Assembly (NCBI GenBank): GCA_945878375.1
Contig: CAMDWG010000027.1
Location: forward strand, 1-34,347
Reading direction: 5' to 3'
Length of the DNA: 34,347 nt
From: Roseomonas mucosa
GTDB taxonomy: Bacteria; Pseudomonadota; Alphaproteobacteria; Acetobacterales; Acetobacteraceae
The notes below the pieces were generated by a model. The model saw nothing but the letters and a program-made list of their open reading frames with translations. It had not been told where the DNA came from and did not search any database. Shown here in pieces: positions 25,527 to 34,253 of this stretch; position 1 is the first letter of the stretch, and each line of letters opens with the position of its first letter. The translations under genes were made by a program, and so were the position numbers.

Positions 25527-26249
25527 TCAGGCGGCGCAGCCGAGGCGGTCGGCCAGTTCCGTCAGGCTGGCCGCGACGAAGTCCCAGTCCTGCTCCGCCA
25601 CCAAGTCGATCGACTGGCCGGGGCCGTGTTCGGTCGGGCGGGGGATGAAGGCGGTGCCGAAGCCGGCGCGGCGGGCGGCGGCGAGGTCCCCGTTATGCGC
25701 CGCGACCAGCATGCAGGCCGAAGGCGGCAGGCCGAGGATCTCGGCGGTGCGGAGATAGGCCTCCGCCTGCGGCTTGTAGGCCTGCGCGACCTCCGCGCCG
25801 AGGATCGCGTCCCAGGGCAGGCCGGCGCGCTTGGCCATGTTCAGCAGCAGCGCGATGTTGCCGTTGGACAGCGGCGCGATGATGAAGCGCGTCTTGAGCC
25901 GCGTGAGGCCGGGGACGGAATCGGGCCAGGGGTCCAGCCGGTGCCAGGCGCGGGCGAGCGAGGCGCGATCTTCCTCTGGGATGGTCGCCAGATCGGCGCC
26001 GGCATCGCGCAGCACGGCGTCCAGATTTTCGCGGTGCAGCACATCCAGCCGCGTGAAGGGCCGCGCGCCGCTGCGGATCGCGCCCATCGCGGGCTGGTAG
26101 CGGTCGCGCCAGCCATCGGCCAGCGCGTCTGGCGTCATCGCGATGCCGTGCCGGGCGAGGAAGGGCGCGGCGTCGCGCATGATGCCGGACCGCCAATCCA
26201 CCACCGTCCCGAAGACGTCGAACAGCAGGGCTTGCGGCGTCGTGGTCAT
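25527..26249 (-). CDS. L-2-haloacid dehalogenase (HAD type II)
   Basis: The 240-residue product is a HAD-superfamily hydrolase of the type II haloacid dehalogenase group, which release halide from (S)-2-haloalkanoic acids. Motif I LLFDVFGTVVDWR puts the nucleophile at Asp11 with Arg20 next to the usual substrate-binding position. Motif II is PLSNGN, the motif III lysine lies in AQAYKPQAEAYL, and motif IV-like VAAHNGDLAAAR follows. Many proteins of this group act on other substrates, so the activity is provisional. AAGGAG precedes the ATG by seven bases. It is divergent from the SDR gene. Confidence 0.88.
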   Translation of the reverse strand: MTTTPQALLFDVFGTVVDWRSGIMRDAAPFLARHGIAMTPDALADGWRDRYQPAMGAIRSGARPFTRLDVLHRENLDAVLRDAGADLATIPEEDRASLARAWHRLDPWPDSVPGLTRLKTRFIIAPLSNGNIALLLNMAKRAGLPWDAILGAEVAQAYKPQAEAYLRTAEILGLPPSACMLVAAHNGDLAAARRAGFGTAFIPRPTEHGPGQSIDLVAEQDWDFVAASLTELADRLGCAA

Positions 26250-26336
26250 GGCGGTGCTCCTTGCAGCGTGGGCGGGTGGCCTGGGTGACAGGCCGTGCGG
26301 TCCGCATCATCCTAGACTGACAGCAGGGAGGCGGCG

Positions 26337-27089
26337 ATGACGGCACGGCGCGTGATGGCGATCACCGGGGCGGGCAAGGGGATCGGCGCGGCCGTCGCGC
26401 GGCTGGCCGCCGCGCGGGGCTATGACCTGATGCTGACATGGGGCAGCGATGCTGGGGCCGCGGAGGCGACCGCCGCCGCCTGCCGCGCCGCCGGCGCGGC
26501 GGTGGAGCTGGTCCAGGCCGATGCCGCCGATCCGGCGGCGAATGCCGAGGTCTTCGCGCGGCTCGACCGGCGCTTCGGGCGGCTCGATGCCTTCGTCGGC
26601 AATGCCGGGACCACCGGCCCGGCTTCGAGCTTTCTCGACAGCAGCGACGCGACCTGGGCGCAGGTCTTCGCGGTGAATGTGCTCGGCCTTGCCGCCGGGT
26701 GCCGGGAAGCGGCGCGGCGGATGGCGCGGTCGAAGGGGGGCGCGGGGGGCGGGATCGTCTGCATATCGTCCCGCGCCCCGGCCTTCGGCAGCCCCTTCGA
26801 ATTCGTCCATTACGCGGCCTCCAAGGGCGCGGTGGATGTGATGGTGCGCGGGCTGGCGAAGGAGTTGGCGGGGGAAGGCGTGCGGGTGAACGCCGTCGCG
26901 CCAGGGATGATCGACACGGCCATCCATGCCCGCGCCGGCATTCCCGAACGGGTGGCGCGCATCCTGCCCGGCGTGCCGATGCAGCGCCTGGGCAGCGCCG
27001 AGGAAGTGGCGGAGCCGGTGCTGTGGCTGCTGTCCGACGAAGCCTCCTATGTCACCGGTGCGGTTCTGGACGTATCGGGAGGGCGATGA
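26337..27089 (+). CDS. Short-chain dehydrogenase/reductase
   Basis: The 250-residue product is a classical SDR. The cofactor motif TGAGKGIG lies at residues 10-17, NAG follows near residue 89, the catalytic serine is at about 144-145, and the YAASK motif puts Tyr159 and Lys163 in place. The C-terminal PGMIDTAIH and SYVTGAVLDVSGG complete the family pattern. The substrate is unknown. The stop overlaps the L,D-transpeptidase start (ATGA), tying it to cell-wall genes with no obvious functional reason. A GGGAGG precedes its ATG. Confidence 0.93.
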   Translation: MTARRVMAITGAGKGIGAAVARLAAARGYDLMLTWGSDAGAAEATAAACRAAGAAVELVQADAADPAANAEVFARLDRRFGRLDAFVGNAGTTGPASSFLDSSDATWAQVFAVNVLGLAAGCREAARRMARSKGGAGGGIVCISSRAPAFGSPFEFVHYAASKGAVDVMVRGLAKELAGEGVRVNAVAPGMIDTAIHARAGIPERVARILPGVPMQRLGSAEEVAEPVLWLLSDEASYVTGAVLDVSGGR

Positions 27090-28636
27090 ACCGCTTGGCA
27101 AGCCGCGCGTCCACGGGGTATCCGGGGCGCATGGACCAGGCCCGCAGACCCTTGCTTGCCGCCGCGATTGGCTTCGCGGCCACCCGCTTCGTTTCGGCCG
27201 CGGCCGCCCAGGGGACACTCCAGGGCGGGACGGCGGAAGCGCGGCTCTCGGCGCGGCTGGCGCGGCTTGCGGAGGATGGGCTCGACCCCGCCTGGTACGG
27301 TATCCCTGACCCCGCGCTGGCCATCGCCGATCCCGCCAGCCACCGCGCCGCGCTTCTGCGCGCGGCGGGGCTCGCTTTGGCCGACCTGCTGGGCGGGCGG
27401 CTGCGTGAGGCGCCGGGGCGGCCCGATATCCGCCGCGACCCCAGCCTCGATATCGGGCGCTGGCAGGCGGAGCTGGCCGCCGCCGCCGAGCCCGCTGCCG
27501 TGCTCGACCGCGCGGCGCTGCTGCCGCCGGATGCCGCCGCGCTGAAGGCCGAACTCGCCCGCGCGATGCGGCTGGCCGAGCGCGGCTGGGCGACCATCCC
27601 CGGTGAGGGCACGCTCGATCCGGGCAGCACCGATCCGGTGCGTGTCCCGGCACTCCGCGCCCGCCTCGTCGCAGAGGATCCGCAACTGGCCGCCGCGCCG
27701 GATCGCGGCGCGTTCTATGACCCCGCGCTGGAAGCGGCGGTGCGCCGCTGGCAGCAGGCCCAGGGGCTCGAGGTGGATGGGCGCGTCGGCCGCCTGTCGC
27801 TGCGGGAGCTGAACCAGCCCCCCACCCGCCGCGTGGACCAGCTGCGCGTCGCGCTCGACATGCGCCGCGCCGCGCTGCCGGAAGGCGCGGGGCGCCGGAT
27901 CGAGGTGAACATCCCGGACTACCGCCTGTCGGTGCTGGAGGATGGGCAGGAACTGCTCGGCATGGCGGTGATCGTCGGCCGGCGCGACCGGCAGACGCCG
28001 ATGCTCCGCGTGCGGATGACGGCGATCCAGTTCAACCCGCCCTGGGGCGTGCCGGAACGCAATGCGCGGGAAGACCTGCTGCCGCAGCTGCGCCGCAACC
28101 CGCAGGAGGTGGCGGAGCGCGGCTTCCGCATCTTCCAGACCGTCGCTGGCGAACGCGTGGAGATCGACCCCCGCACGGTGGATTGGTCGCAATACCATGC
28201 GCGGCGCTTTCCCTTTTTCGTCCGCCAGGATGCGGGGGATGCGAATGCGCTCGGCCGGATCAAGTTCATCATGCCGAATGGCGACGACATCTTCATGCAC
28301 GACACGCCGGACCGGCACCTGTTCCGTCGCCCGGACCGCGCCTTTTCCTCCGGCTGCATCCGGCTTTCCCAGCCGGCCGCGCTGATGGCGCTGCTGCTGG
28401 AGGGCACGCCGCGCTGGGATGCGGAGCGCGCCCAGGCTGTCATCGACAGCCGCCAGACCGAGGCTGTCGCGCTGCGCCGGCCGCTGCCGGTGCTGCTGCG
28501 CTACCGAACGGTGACGGTGGAGGCTGGCGGCCGGGTGCGGATCCGGCCGGACATCTACGATCTCGATACGGGTTATGCCCGCGCCATGGCCGCGCCGCCG
28601 CGCCAGGTCCTGGCGAGGCTGGAGGCTGGGCGTTGA
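27086..28636 (+). CDS. L,D-transpeptidase, YcbB/LdtD type
   Basis: L,D-transpeptidases form 3-3 mDAP cross-links in periplasmic peptidoglycan. Using the ATG that overlaps the SDR stop gives 516 residues with a signal-like segment at about 20-42 (LLAAAIGFAATRFVSAAAAQ). A peptidoglycan-binding domain lies at about 205-250 (ALEAAVRRWQQAQGLEVDGR), and the YkuD catalytic domain at about 275-460 with IFMHDTPDRHLF and the nucleophile Cys424 in FSSGCIRLS. The layout matches E. coli LdtD. Another Met 15 codons later is a possible start. The DUF882/MepK-like gene is coupled downstream. Confidence 0.92.
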   Translation: MNRLASRASTGYPGRMDQARRPLLAAAIGFAATRFVSAAAAQGTLQGGTAEARLSARLARLAEDGLDPAWYGIPDPALAIADPASHRAALLRAAGLALADLLGGRLREAPGRPDIRRDPSLDIGRWQAELAAAAEPAAVLDRAALLPPDAAALKAELARAMRLAERGWATIPGEGTLDPGSTDPVRVPALRARLVAEDPQLAAAPDRGAFYDPALEAAVRRWQQAQGLEVDGRVGRLSLRELNQPPTRRVDQLRVALDMRRAALPEGAGRRIEVNIPDYRLSVLEDGQELLGMAVIVGRRDRQTPMLRVRMTAIQFNPPWGVPERNAREDLLPQLRRNPQEVAERGFRIFQTVAGERVEIDPRTVDWSQYHARRFPFFVRQDAGDANALGRIKFIMPNGDDIFMHDTPDRHLFRRPDRAFSSGCIRLSQPAALMALLLEGTPRWDAERAQAVIDSRQTEAVALRRPLPVLLRYRTVTVEAGGRVRIRPDIYDLDTGYARAMAAPPRQVLARLEAGR

Positions 28637-29256
28637 CGGCACGTTTTCGGGCGGATGACGGCACCGGGCCAGCGCCGCATGACGAGGCCTGCCCGTGCTG
28701 CGGGGCGAAGAGGGTGCAGCCTGCCGGGTTGCCCATGGGCCGTCGCGGCATGCTCGGCGCCGTCGTTGGGCTCGCTGTGGCGGCGATGGCGACGCCTTCC
28801 ATCGCGCAGGGCGCGCCGCGCGTGCTGCGGGTGCGGCGCAACTTCACCAATGACAGCTTCTCCGGCGTCTATTGGCGCGACGGGCGATATGACCGCGCGG
28901 CGCTGCGCCAGCTGGACCATGTGTTCCGCGACCTATCGGCGGAAGAACTGACCCCGATGGACCCGCGGCTGTTCGACGTGCTGCACGCGGCAGCAGAAGC
29001 GGTGGGCAGCGACGACATCTGGGAGGTGATCAGCGGCTACCGCACGCCCGAGACCAATGCCGCGCGCCGCCGGCGGAGTTCGCGCGTCTCTGTCACCTCC
29101 CTGCACATGGAAGGGATGGCGGCCGATTGCCGCCTGCCCAACCGCGTCAGCATCGAGCTGGCGCGGCGCGCGGCGGATCTGCAACTGGGCGGCGTCGGGC
29201 TGTATCGCCGCGACGGCTTCGTGCATCTGGATTGCGGCCCGGTCCGGCGCTGGTAG
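28633..29256 (+). CDS. DUF882/YcbK (MepK-like) peptidoglycan peptidase
   Basis: This resembles the M15-like YcbK family; E. coli MepK cleaves mDAP-mDAP cross-links. The metal site is visible as His158 and Asp165 in SLHMEGMAADC and His198 in FVHLDCGPV. A twin-arginine-like signal (MGRRGMLGAVVGLAVAAMAT) begins at residue 35. I chose the TTG that overlaps the previous stop (TTGA), with GGAG eight bases upstream and good third-base GC through the extra 34 codons, which include CPCC. The ATG at 28735 is a real alternative giving 173 residues. Pairing with an LdtD-like gene mirrors ycbB-ycbK in E. coli. Confidence 0.85.
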   Translation: MTARFRADDGTGPAPHDEACPCCGAKRVQPAGLPMGRRGMLGAVVGLAVAAMATPSIAQGAPRVLRVRRNFTNDSFSGVYWRDGRYDRAALRQLDHVFRDLSAEELTPMDPRLFDVLHAAAEAVGSDDIWEVISGYRTPETNAARRRRSSRVSVTSLHMEGMAADCRLPNRVSIELARRAADLQLGGVGLYRRDGFVHLDCGPVRRW

Positions 29257-29290
29257 GGCCTCATACCCAGCGCACAAAGTTTCGACCCGC

Positions 29291-29321
29291 GGCCCGGAGG
29301 GCCGAGCGGCCGAATGGCCGC
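29291..29321. other. Tandem GGCC-rich hairpins downstream of the MepK-like gene
   Basis: GGCCC-GGA-GGGCC and GCGGCC-GAAT-GGCCGC are adjacent perfect stems about 35 bases after the peptidase stop. No T run follows. They precede the larger inverted repeat at 29368-29400 in the same convergent gap. Confidence 0.45.
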
Positions 29322-29367
29322 CGCCGCTAATGTGGCCCGCCCGGCGTCTGAGGGCATCAAAATGAAT

Positions 29368-29400
29368 TACCAACGAGCCGCTGGAAGCGGCTCGTTGGTA
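29368..29400. terminator. Perfect 15-bp inverted repeat, bidirectional terminator candidate
   Basis: TACCAACGAGCCGCT and AGCGGCTCGTTGGTA pair without mismatch around a three-base GGA loop. The element ends two bases from the stop of the convergent MFS gene, so it would fold at the 3' end of both transcripts. An AT-rich stretch (AAAATGAATT) lies on the 5' side, which reads as T-rich for the - strand transcript, fitting termination of the MFS operon. Confidence 0.7.
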
Positions 29401-29402
29401 GC

Positions 29403-30410
29403 TCAAGGCGCCCTGAACGCCGCCCGCGCCGCGACCACGCCGGCCAGCGCCAGCAGCGCGCCGGCCGCCCCCGTCCAGGCCAGCCCCGCGGATGCGATCA
29501 CCGCCCCGCCCAGCGCCGCGCCCAGACCCTGCCCGGCCAGCGCCATCGCGCCGCTCAGCGCCAGCGCGACCGCGCGGTCCTCCGGCGCCAGGGCGACCAG
29601 CAGCGCCATCAGCGCCGGCGGCAGGCCGCGCCCGCCCGCCATCGCCGCGCGCCCGCCCAGCAGGATGCCGGCGATGCTGCCCAGCCCGATGAAGAGCTGG
29701 ATCGCCCCGATGCCGCCGCCTTCGATCCCGGTGGCGGCGGTGACGATGGGGCCGAGATAGGCGGCGATGCAGAACAGCCCGGTGAAGGCGAGGGCATTGG
29801 TCGCCAGCGCCAGCAGGATCGGCCCGCGCAGCAGCCGCGCCGCCGATCCCGCCCCGCCGCGATCCGTGGACGGCAGCGGCGGCAGACCCAGCCGCACCGC
29901 CACCGCCGCCGCCAGCGCGATGACGCCCCCGAAGACGAAGCAGGCCCGCCAGCCGAAGCCGCCCCCGATCACGGTGCCGAGCGGAATGCCGAAGGAGAAG
30001 GCGAGGGTCAGCCCCGCCAGCACCATCGCCATCGCCTTGGCCCGCTGATCCACCGGCGCGAGCATCGACGCCGCGACCCCCGGCAGCACCAGCGTCACCG
30101 CCGCCCCGGCCGCGATGCGCAGCGCGAGGACGGTGGCGAAATCCGGCGCGGCGGCGGTGGCGAGGTTCAGCACCCCCACCAGTGCGAGCCCCGCCACCAG
30201 CAGGTCCCGCCGGTCGAGCCTGGCGGTCAGCGCCGCCGCCGGCGGGCCGGCCAGCGCATAGGTCAGCGCATAGGCGGCCGACAGCTGGCCCGCCGTTGCC
30301 AGCGACACGCCCAGGTCATCGGCCAGCCGCGCCAGCAGCCCGGTGAAGGCATAGGCGCCGGTGGCGGCGGCGAATTGCGCGAAGGTCAGCAGCCAGATGC
30401 GGCGATCCAT
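29403..30410 (-). CDS. MFS transporter lacking about two membrane segments
   Basis: The 335-residue product starts MDRRIWLLTFAQFAAATGAY; the in-frame reading upstream of this ATG is Pro/Arg-rich and not MFS-like. Eight segments are regular up to LFIGLGSIAGILLGGRAAMA near residue 256. The sequence then goes directly to LPPALMALLVALAPEDRAVA and the segment GAMALAGQGLGAALGGAVI, which belong to the region before segment 11. Segments 9 and 10, about 45-50 residues, seem missing in frame. It follows the Fur-box gene by 31 bases and probably shares its promoter, hinting at an iron-related substrate. Function of the shortened protein is uncertain. Confidence 0.8.
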   Translation of the reverse strand: MDRRIWLLTFAQFAAATGAYAFTGLLARLADDLGVSLATAGQLSAAYALTYALAGPPAAALTARLDRRDLLVAGLALVGVLNLATAAAPDFATVLALRIAAGAAVTLVLPGVAASMLAPVDQRAKAMAMVLAGLTLAFSFGIPLGTVIGGGFGWRACFVFGGVIALAAAVAVRLGLPPLPSTDRGGAGSAARLLRGPILLALATNALAFTGLFCIAAYLGPIVTAATGIEGGGIGAIQLFIGLGSIAGILLGGRAAMAGGRGLPPALMALLVALAPEDRAVALALSGAMALAGQGLGAALGGAVIASAGLAWTGAAGALLALAGVVAARAAFRAP

Positions 30411-30441
30411 CGCGCCAGGATCGGCGCTCCGCCGCTGGCTG

Positions 30442-30900
30442 TCATCTCCGGAATGGCGCGGCCCAGGGATCGGCGAAGCGCAGCCCGGCACGGGCGAAGC
30501 CGCAGCCGAGCCCGAGCGCGGCGGCCATGGCGGCATAGGCCTGCGGATGGGGCAGGCGTTTCAGCAGGCAGGCCAGCGCTTCCCCGCGCGCGCCGCGCTG
30601 GGCGAGCGCGGCGGCCAGCAGGATCGGCGGTTCTTCCCCGATCAGCCGCGGGCAGAGGGGGCAGCCGAGGGTCAGCGGCGCGGCCTCGGCCAGGGCGCGG
30701 AGCAGCGCATCGAGGGCCGGCGCGGCATCCTCCGCGCCTTCCGTCACCAGGAGGCGGCGCAGGACGGGCAGGGGTGGCTCCTCACGGTGGCAGGCGGCGG
30801 CCCAGGCGCGGGCGGCGTCGAGCAGCAGGCCTTCGGCGGGGGGAAGCGCCTCGGGCTCGGCGCTGGTGTAGGGCCAGGCGGGCAGGCCGCGTGTTGCCAT
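30442..30900 (-). CDS. Unknown CxxC protein under a Fur-type operator
   Basis: The 152-residue product is Ala/Leu-rich, mostly helical in character, and matches no family I recognise. It has one CPLC motif at about residues 79-82 plus two other cysteines, no signal peptide and no membrane segment. GGAG lies nine bases before the ATG. A Fur-box-like palindrome overlaps a promoter 40-60 bases upstream, so expression is expected to rise under iron limitation. A shortened MFS gene follows after 31 bases. A soluble iron-related accessory role is an inference from regulation only. Confidence 0.75.
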   Translation of the reverse strand: MATRGLPAWPYTSAEPEALPPAEGLLLDAARAWAAACHREEPPLPVLRRLLVTEGAEDAAPALDALLRALAEAAPLTLGCPLCPRLIGEEPPILLAAALAQRGARGEALACLLKRLPHPQAYAAMAAALGLGCGFARAGLRFADPWAAPFRR

Positions 30901-30928
30901 GGGTCGTGTCTCCGTCGTGGCTCGGCCG

Positions 30929-30958
30929 GAGGATAGTGCAATTGAGAATGATTCGCAA
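30929..30958 (-). promoter_or_regulatory. Promoter with overlapping Fur-box-like operator
   Basis: Read on the - strand, TTGCGA and TATCCT are spaced by 17 bases, a good sigma-70 pair. The palindrome TTGAGAATGATTCGCAA at 30942-30958 (an inverted repeat of TTGnGAAT around a central base) covers the -35 and spacer. It closely resembles Fur operators with their GAATnATTC core. Repressor binding here would block RNA polymerase directly. Confidence 0.7.
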
Positions 30959-30972
30959 ATATGGCTGGGCCA

Positions 30973-33900
30973 TCACCGGAAATCGCGAGAGGGCGGCATC
31001 GCCCCGGCATCCCGCCGCGCCGGGTCGCGCGCATCGCGCGGGTTGGGGGCGCGGACCTCATCGGCATTGGCCAGCGCGCGGTCCCAGGGCGCGTCCTCCA
31101 GCGCGTGCAGGCCGTCCAGCAGATGCGACCAATCCTGCAGGCGGCGCACCACCAGATGCAGGATCGGGATCTCCGCCGTCTCGGTGCGCTCGACGCGGCC
31201 TTCCGCCATCACCAGCCGCGCGCCCACCACCGCCGCGCGGTCGCGCGCCACGATGTCGGGGTAGAGCACGAGATTGGCCGTGCCGTGCTCATCCTCCACC
31301 GTGAAGAAGACCACGCCCTTGGCGCTGCCCGGGCGCTGGCGGACCAGCACCAGGCCGGGCAGGCGGAGGCGTCTGCCCTGCCGCGCGGCGGCGAGCGCGC
31401 GGCTATCGGCGGCGCCGAGATCGCGCAGCCGGGGGCGCAGCAGCGCCAGCGGGTGGTGACCGAGCGTGAGGCCGGTGGCGGCATAGTCCAGCACCGTCTG
31501 CTCCCCCGCCGTCTCCGCCGGCAGGTCGGGGCGGGTGGTGTCGTGGGCCTCGGCCAGCGGCAGCGGTGCCTCGATCCCGGCGGCGTCCCACAGCGCCTGG
31601 CGCCGGCCAGGGGCGAGCGTGCGCAGCGCATCGGCGCTGGCGAGCGCGCCCATTGCGCCGCGATCGAGCCGCGCGCGGTGGGCAAGGTCCTGGATATCGG
31701 TGAAGGGGGCGACGCGGCGCGCTTGCAGGATCGCTTCCGCCGCCGCCTGGCCCAGCCCGGCGACCAGCCGCAGGCCGAGGCGGAGGGCAGGGGAGGATAC
31801 GCGGCCCCCTCCATCTCCAGCGTGCAATCCCAATCGGATCGCGTGGCATCCACCGGCCGCACCTCCACCCCATGGTCGCGGGCATCGCGCACGATCTGCG
31901 CGGGGGCGTAGAAGCCCATGGGCTGGCTGTTCAGCAGCGCCGCCGCGAAGGCCGTCGGGTGGTGGCGCTTGATCCATGCCGAGACATAGACAAGGCCCGC
32001 GAAGCTCGCCGCATGGCTTTCCGGGAAGCCATAGGTGCCGAAGCCCTCGATCTGCTGGAAGCAGCGTTCGGCGAAGTCCGGATCATAGCCGCGGGCGGCC
32101 ATGCCGCGATGGAAATCCTCGCGGAACTGCCCGATCTCGCCGGTGTGGCGGAAGGTCGCCATGGCGCGGCGCAGCTGGTCGGCGCGGGCGGGGGTGAAGC
32201 CGGCGGCGACGATGGCGATCCGCATCGCCTGTTCCTGGAACAGCGGCACGCCGAGCGTCTTGCCCAGCACGCCGCGCAGGTCTTCCGACGGGTATTCGAC
32301 CGGCTCCTCCCCGTTCCGGCGGCGCAGATAGGGATGCACCATGTCGCCCTGGATCGGGCCGGGGCGCACGATCGCGACCTGGATCACCAGGTCGTAGAAT
32401 TCGCGTGGGCGCAGGCGCGGCAGCATGTTCATCTGCGCGCGGCTTTCCACCTGGAACACGCCGATGGAATCAGCGCGGCTCAGCATCGCATAGGTCGCGG
32501 GGTCGTCCTGCGGCACGCTGTGCAGCACAAGGCGCGGGCCGCCCGCGCCTTCGATCAGCGCGAAGGCGCGGCGGATGCAGGTGAGCATGCCGAGGCCGAG
32601 CACATCGACCTTCAGGATACGCAGCGCCTCGATATCGTCCTTGTCCCATTCGAGGGTCGTGCGCCCTTCCATCGCGGCCGCGACCACGACGGTCTGTTCG
32701 GTGAGCTTGCCCCGCGTGATGACGAAGCCGCCGACATGGGTGGCCAGATGGCGGGGGAAATCCTGGATCTCCTCCGCGATCTCCATCGCGTGCCGGATGC
32801 GCGGATCAGCCATGTGTGGGCCCGGCCGATTCAGACCTTCGGGCCCTTCGGCCCTTCGGTCATCGGACGGGAGCAAGCCGTTCTCTTCCGCGAGGTCGGC
32901 GAAGCTCTTCCCGCCCGCGCCCCAGACGGATTTCGCGATGCGCGCGGTGATGTCCTCCGTCAGGCCCATCGCCTTGCCGACCTCCCGGATCGCGCTGCGT
33001 TCGCGGAAGCGGATCAGCGTCGCGGCGATCGCGGCGCGGTCGCGGCCATAGCGGGCATAGATGTGCTGGATCACCTCCTCGCGCCGCTCATGCTCGAAAT
33101 CCACGTCGATATCGGGCGGCTCGTCGCGCGCGGCGCTGATGAAGCGTTCGAACAGCAGATCGTGCTTGTCAGGCGCGACCGCGGTGATGCCGAGCACGTA
33201 GCACACGGCCGAATTCGCCGCCGAGCCGCGCCCCTGGCACAGGATGCCGCGCGACTGCGCGAAGCGCACGATCTCATGCACCGTCAGGAAATACGCCGCA
33301 TAGCCCAGCTGCGCGACCAGCCGCAGCTCATGCGCGATCTGGTCGGCGACGCGGGGCGGCACGCCATCCGGCCAGCGGTCGCGCGCCGCCGCCGCGACGC
33401 GCGATTCCAGCGTCTGCTGCGGCGTCAGGCCGGGGTCGAGGATCTCATCGGGATATTCATAGGACAGGTCGCGCAGGGAAAAGCGGCAGGCCTCCACCAC
33501 ACGCAGCGTCGCGGCCAGCGCCTCCGGATGGCGAGGCAGGCGGCGGGCGACCTCCGCCGGGGCCAGCAACTGCGCCTCCGCATTCGGCTCCGCATCATGG
33601 CCCAGCGTGTCCACCGTGCGGCCGAGGCGGATGGCGGTCAGCACATCCGCCACGCGCCGGCGCGAGGGGTGATGGTAGCGCACGCCGCCGGCCGCGATCA
33701 GCGGCAGGCCGATGCCGGCCAGCGCATCGAGCCGCGCCTGGTCGTCGCCCCGGCAGCGATGATCGACGGCGCAGAACAGCGGCAGCGCCAGTTTTCGCCG
33801 CAGCGCAGCCGCATCGGCGCGCAGCGATCGCGCGAAATCCGGCGTGATCCGTGCGGGCGGGATGCGCGCCATCACGCTGCCTTCCGCATCCGCCACCAGC

Positions 33901-34241
33901 ATGTCGCGCGTCAGCCGCGTTTCGCTTTTCTCGCTGCCCATCCGCGCTGCCGACAGCATGCGGCAGAGCCGGCCCCAGGCCGCGCGATCCGTGGGCCAGG
34001 CGAGGTAGTCCGCACCATCCTCCAGGCACAGCCGGATGCCGGGCACGAAGCGCAGGCCCGCCTGTTCCGCCGCCACCATCCCACGCACCAGCCCCGCCAC
34101 CGAATTGCGATCCGCGATGCCGATGGCGGGCATGCCGAGCGCCTTGGCGGTCGCGACGATCTCGCTTGGGTGGGAGGCGCCTTCGAGGAAGGTGAAGTTC
34201 GACAGCGCGCCGAGTTCGGCGAAGAGGTCAGGAGAGGGCAT
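30973..34241 (-). pseudogene. dnaE2: Error-prone DNA polymerase DnaE2, frameshifted
   Basis: DnaE2 is the damage-inducible C-family polymerase working with ImuA/ImuB in translesion synthesis. The N-terminal frame covers about 812 residues: a PHP domain ([20 protein letters not shown]), then the catalytic PDIDVDF with Asp377, 379 and 381, and [20 protein letters not shown]. At a run of five G residues (31805-31809) the frame is lost. One more G would join it to the remaining C-terminal part ([12 protein letters not shown], then the OB fold with [19 protein letters not shown]). The repaired protein would be 1,089 residues, the family norm. It is either a true recent mutation or a homopolymer sequencing error. 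Confidence 0.9.
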
Positions 34242-34253
34242 GGGGGCTTATCC

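Noticed and set aside
25020-26288. Long + strand open frame of 422 codons opposite the methyltransferase and haloacid dehalogenase
   Set aside because: Shadow of two well-supported genes; Gly/Arg-rich low-complexity product without motifs.
26438-27085. Upstream extension of the L,D-transpeptidase frame through the SDR gene, suggesting a fusion
   Set aside because: The extension is an out-of-frame reading of the SDR; the ATG overlapping the SDR stop gives a normal signal peptide and length.
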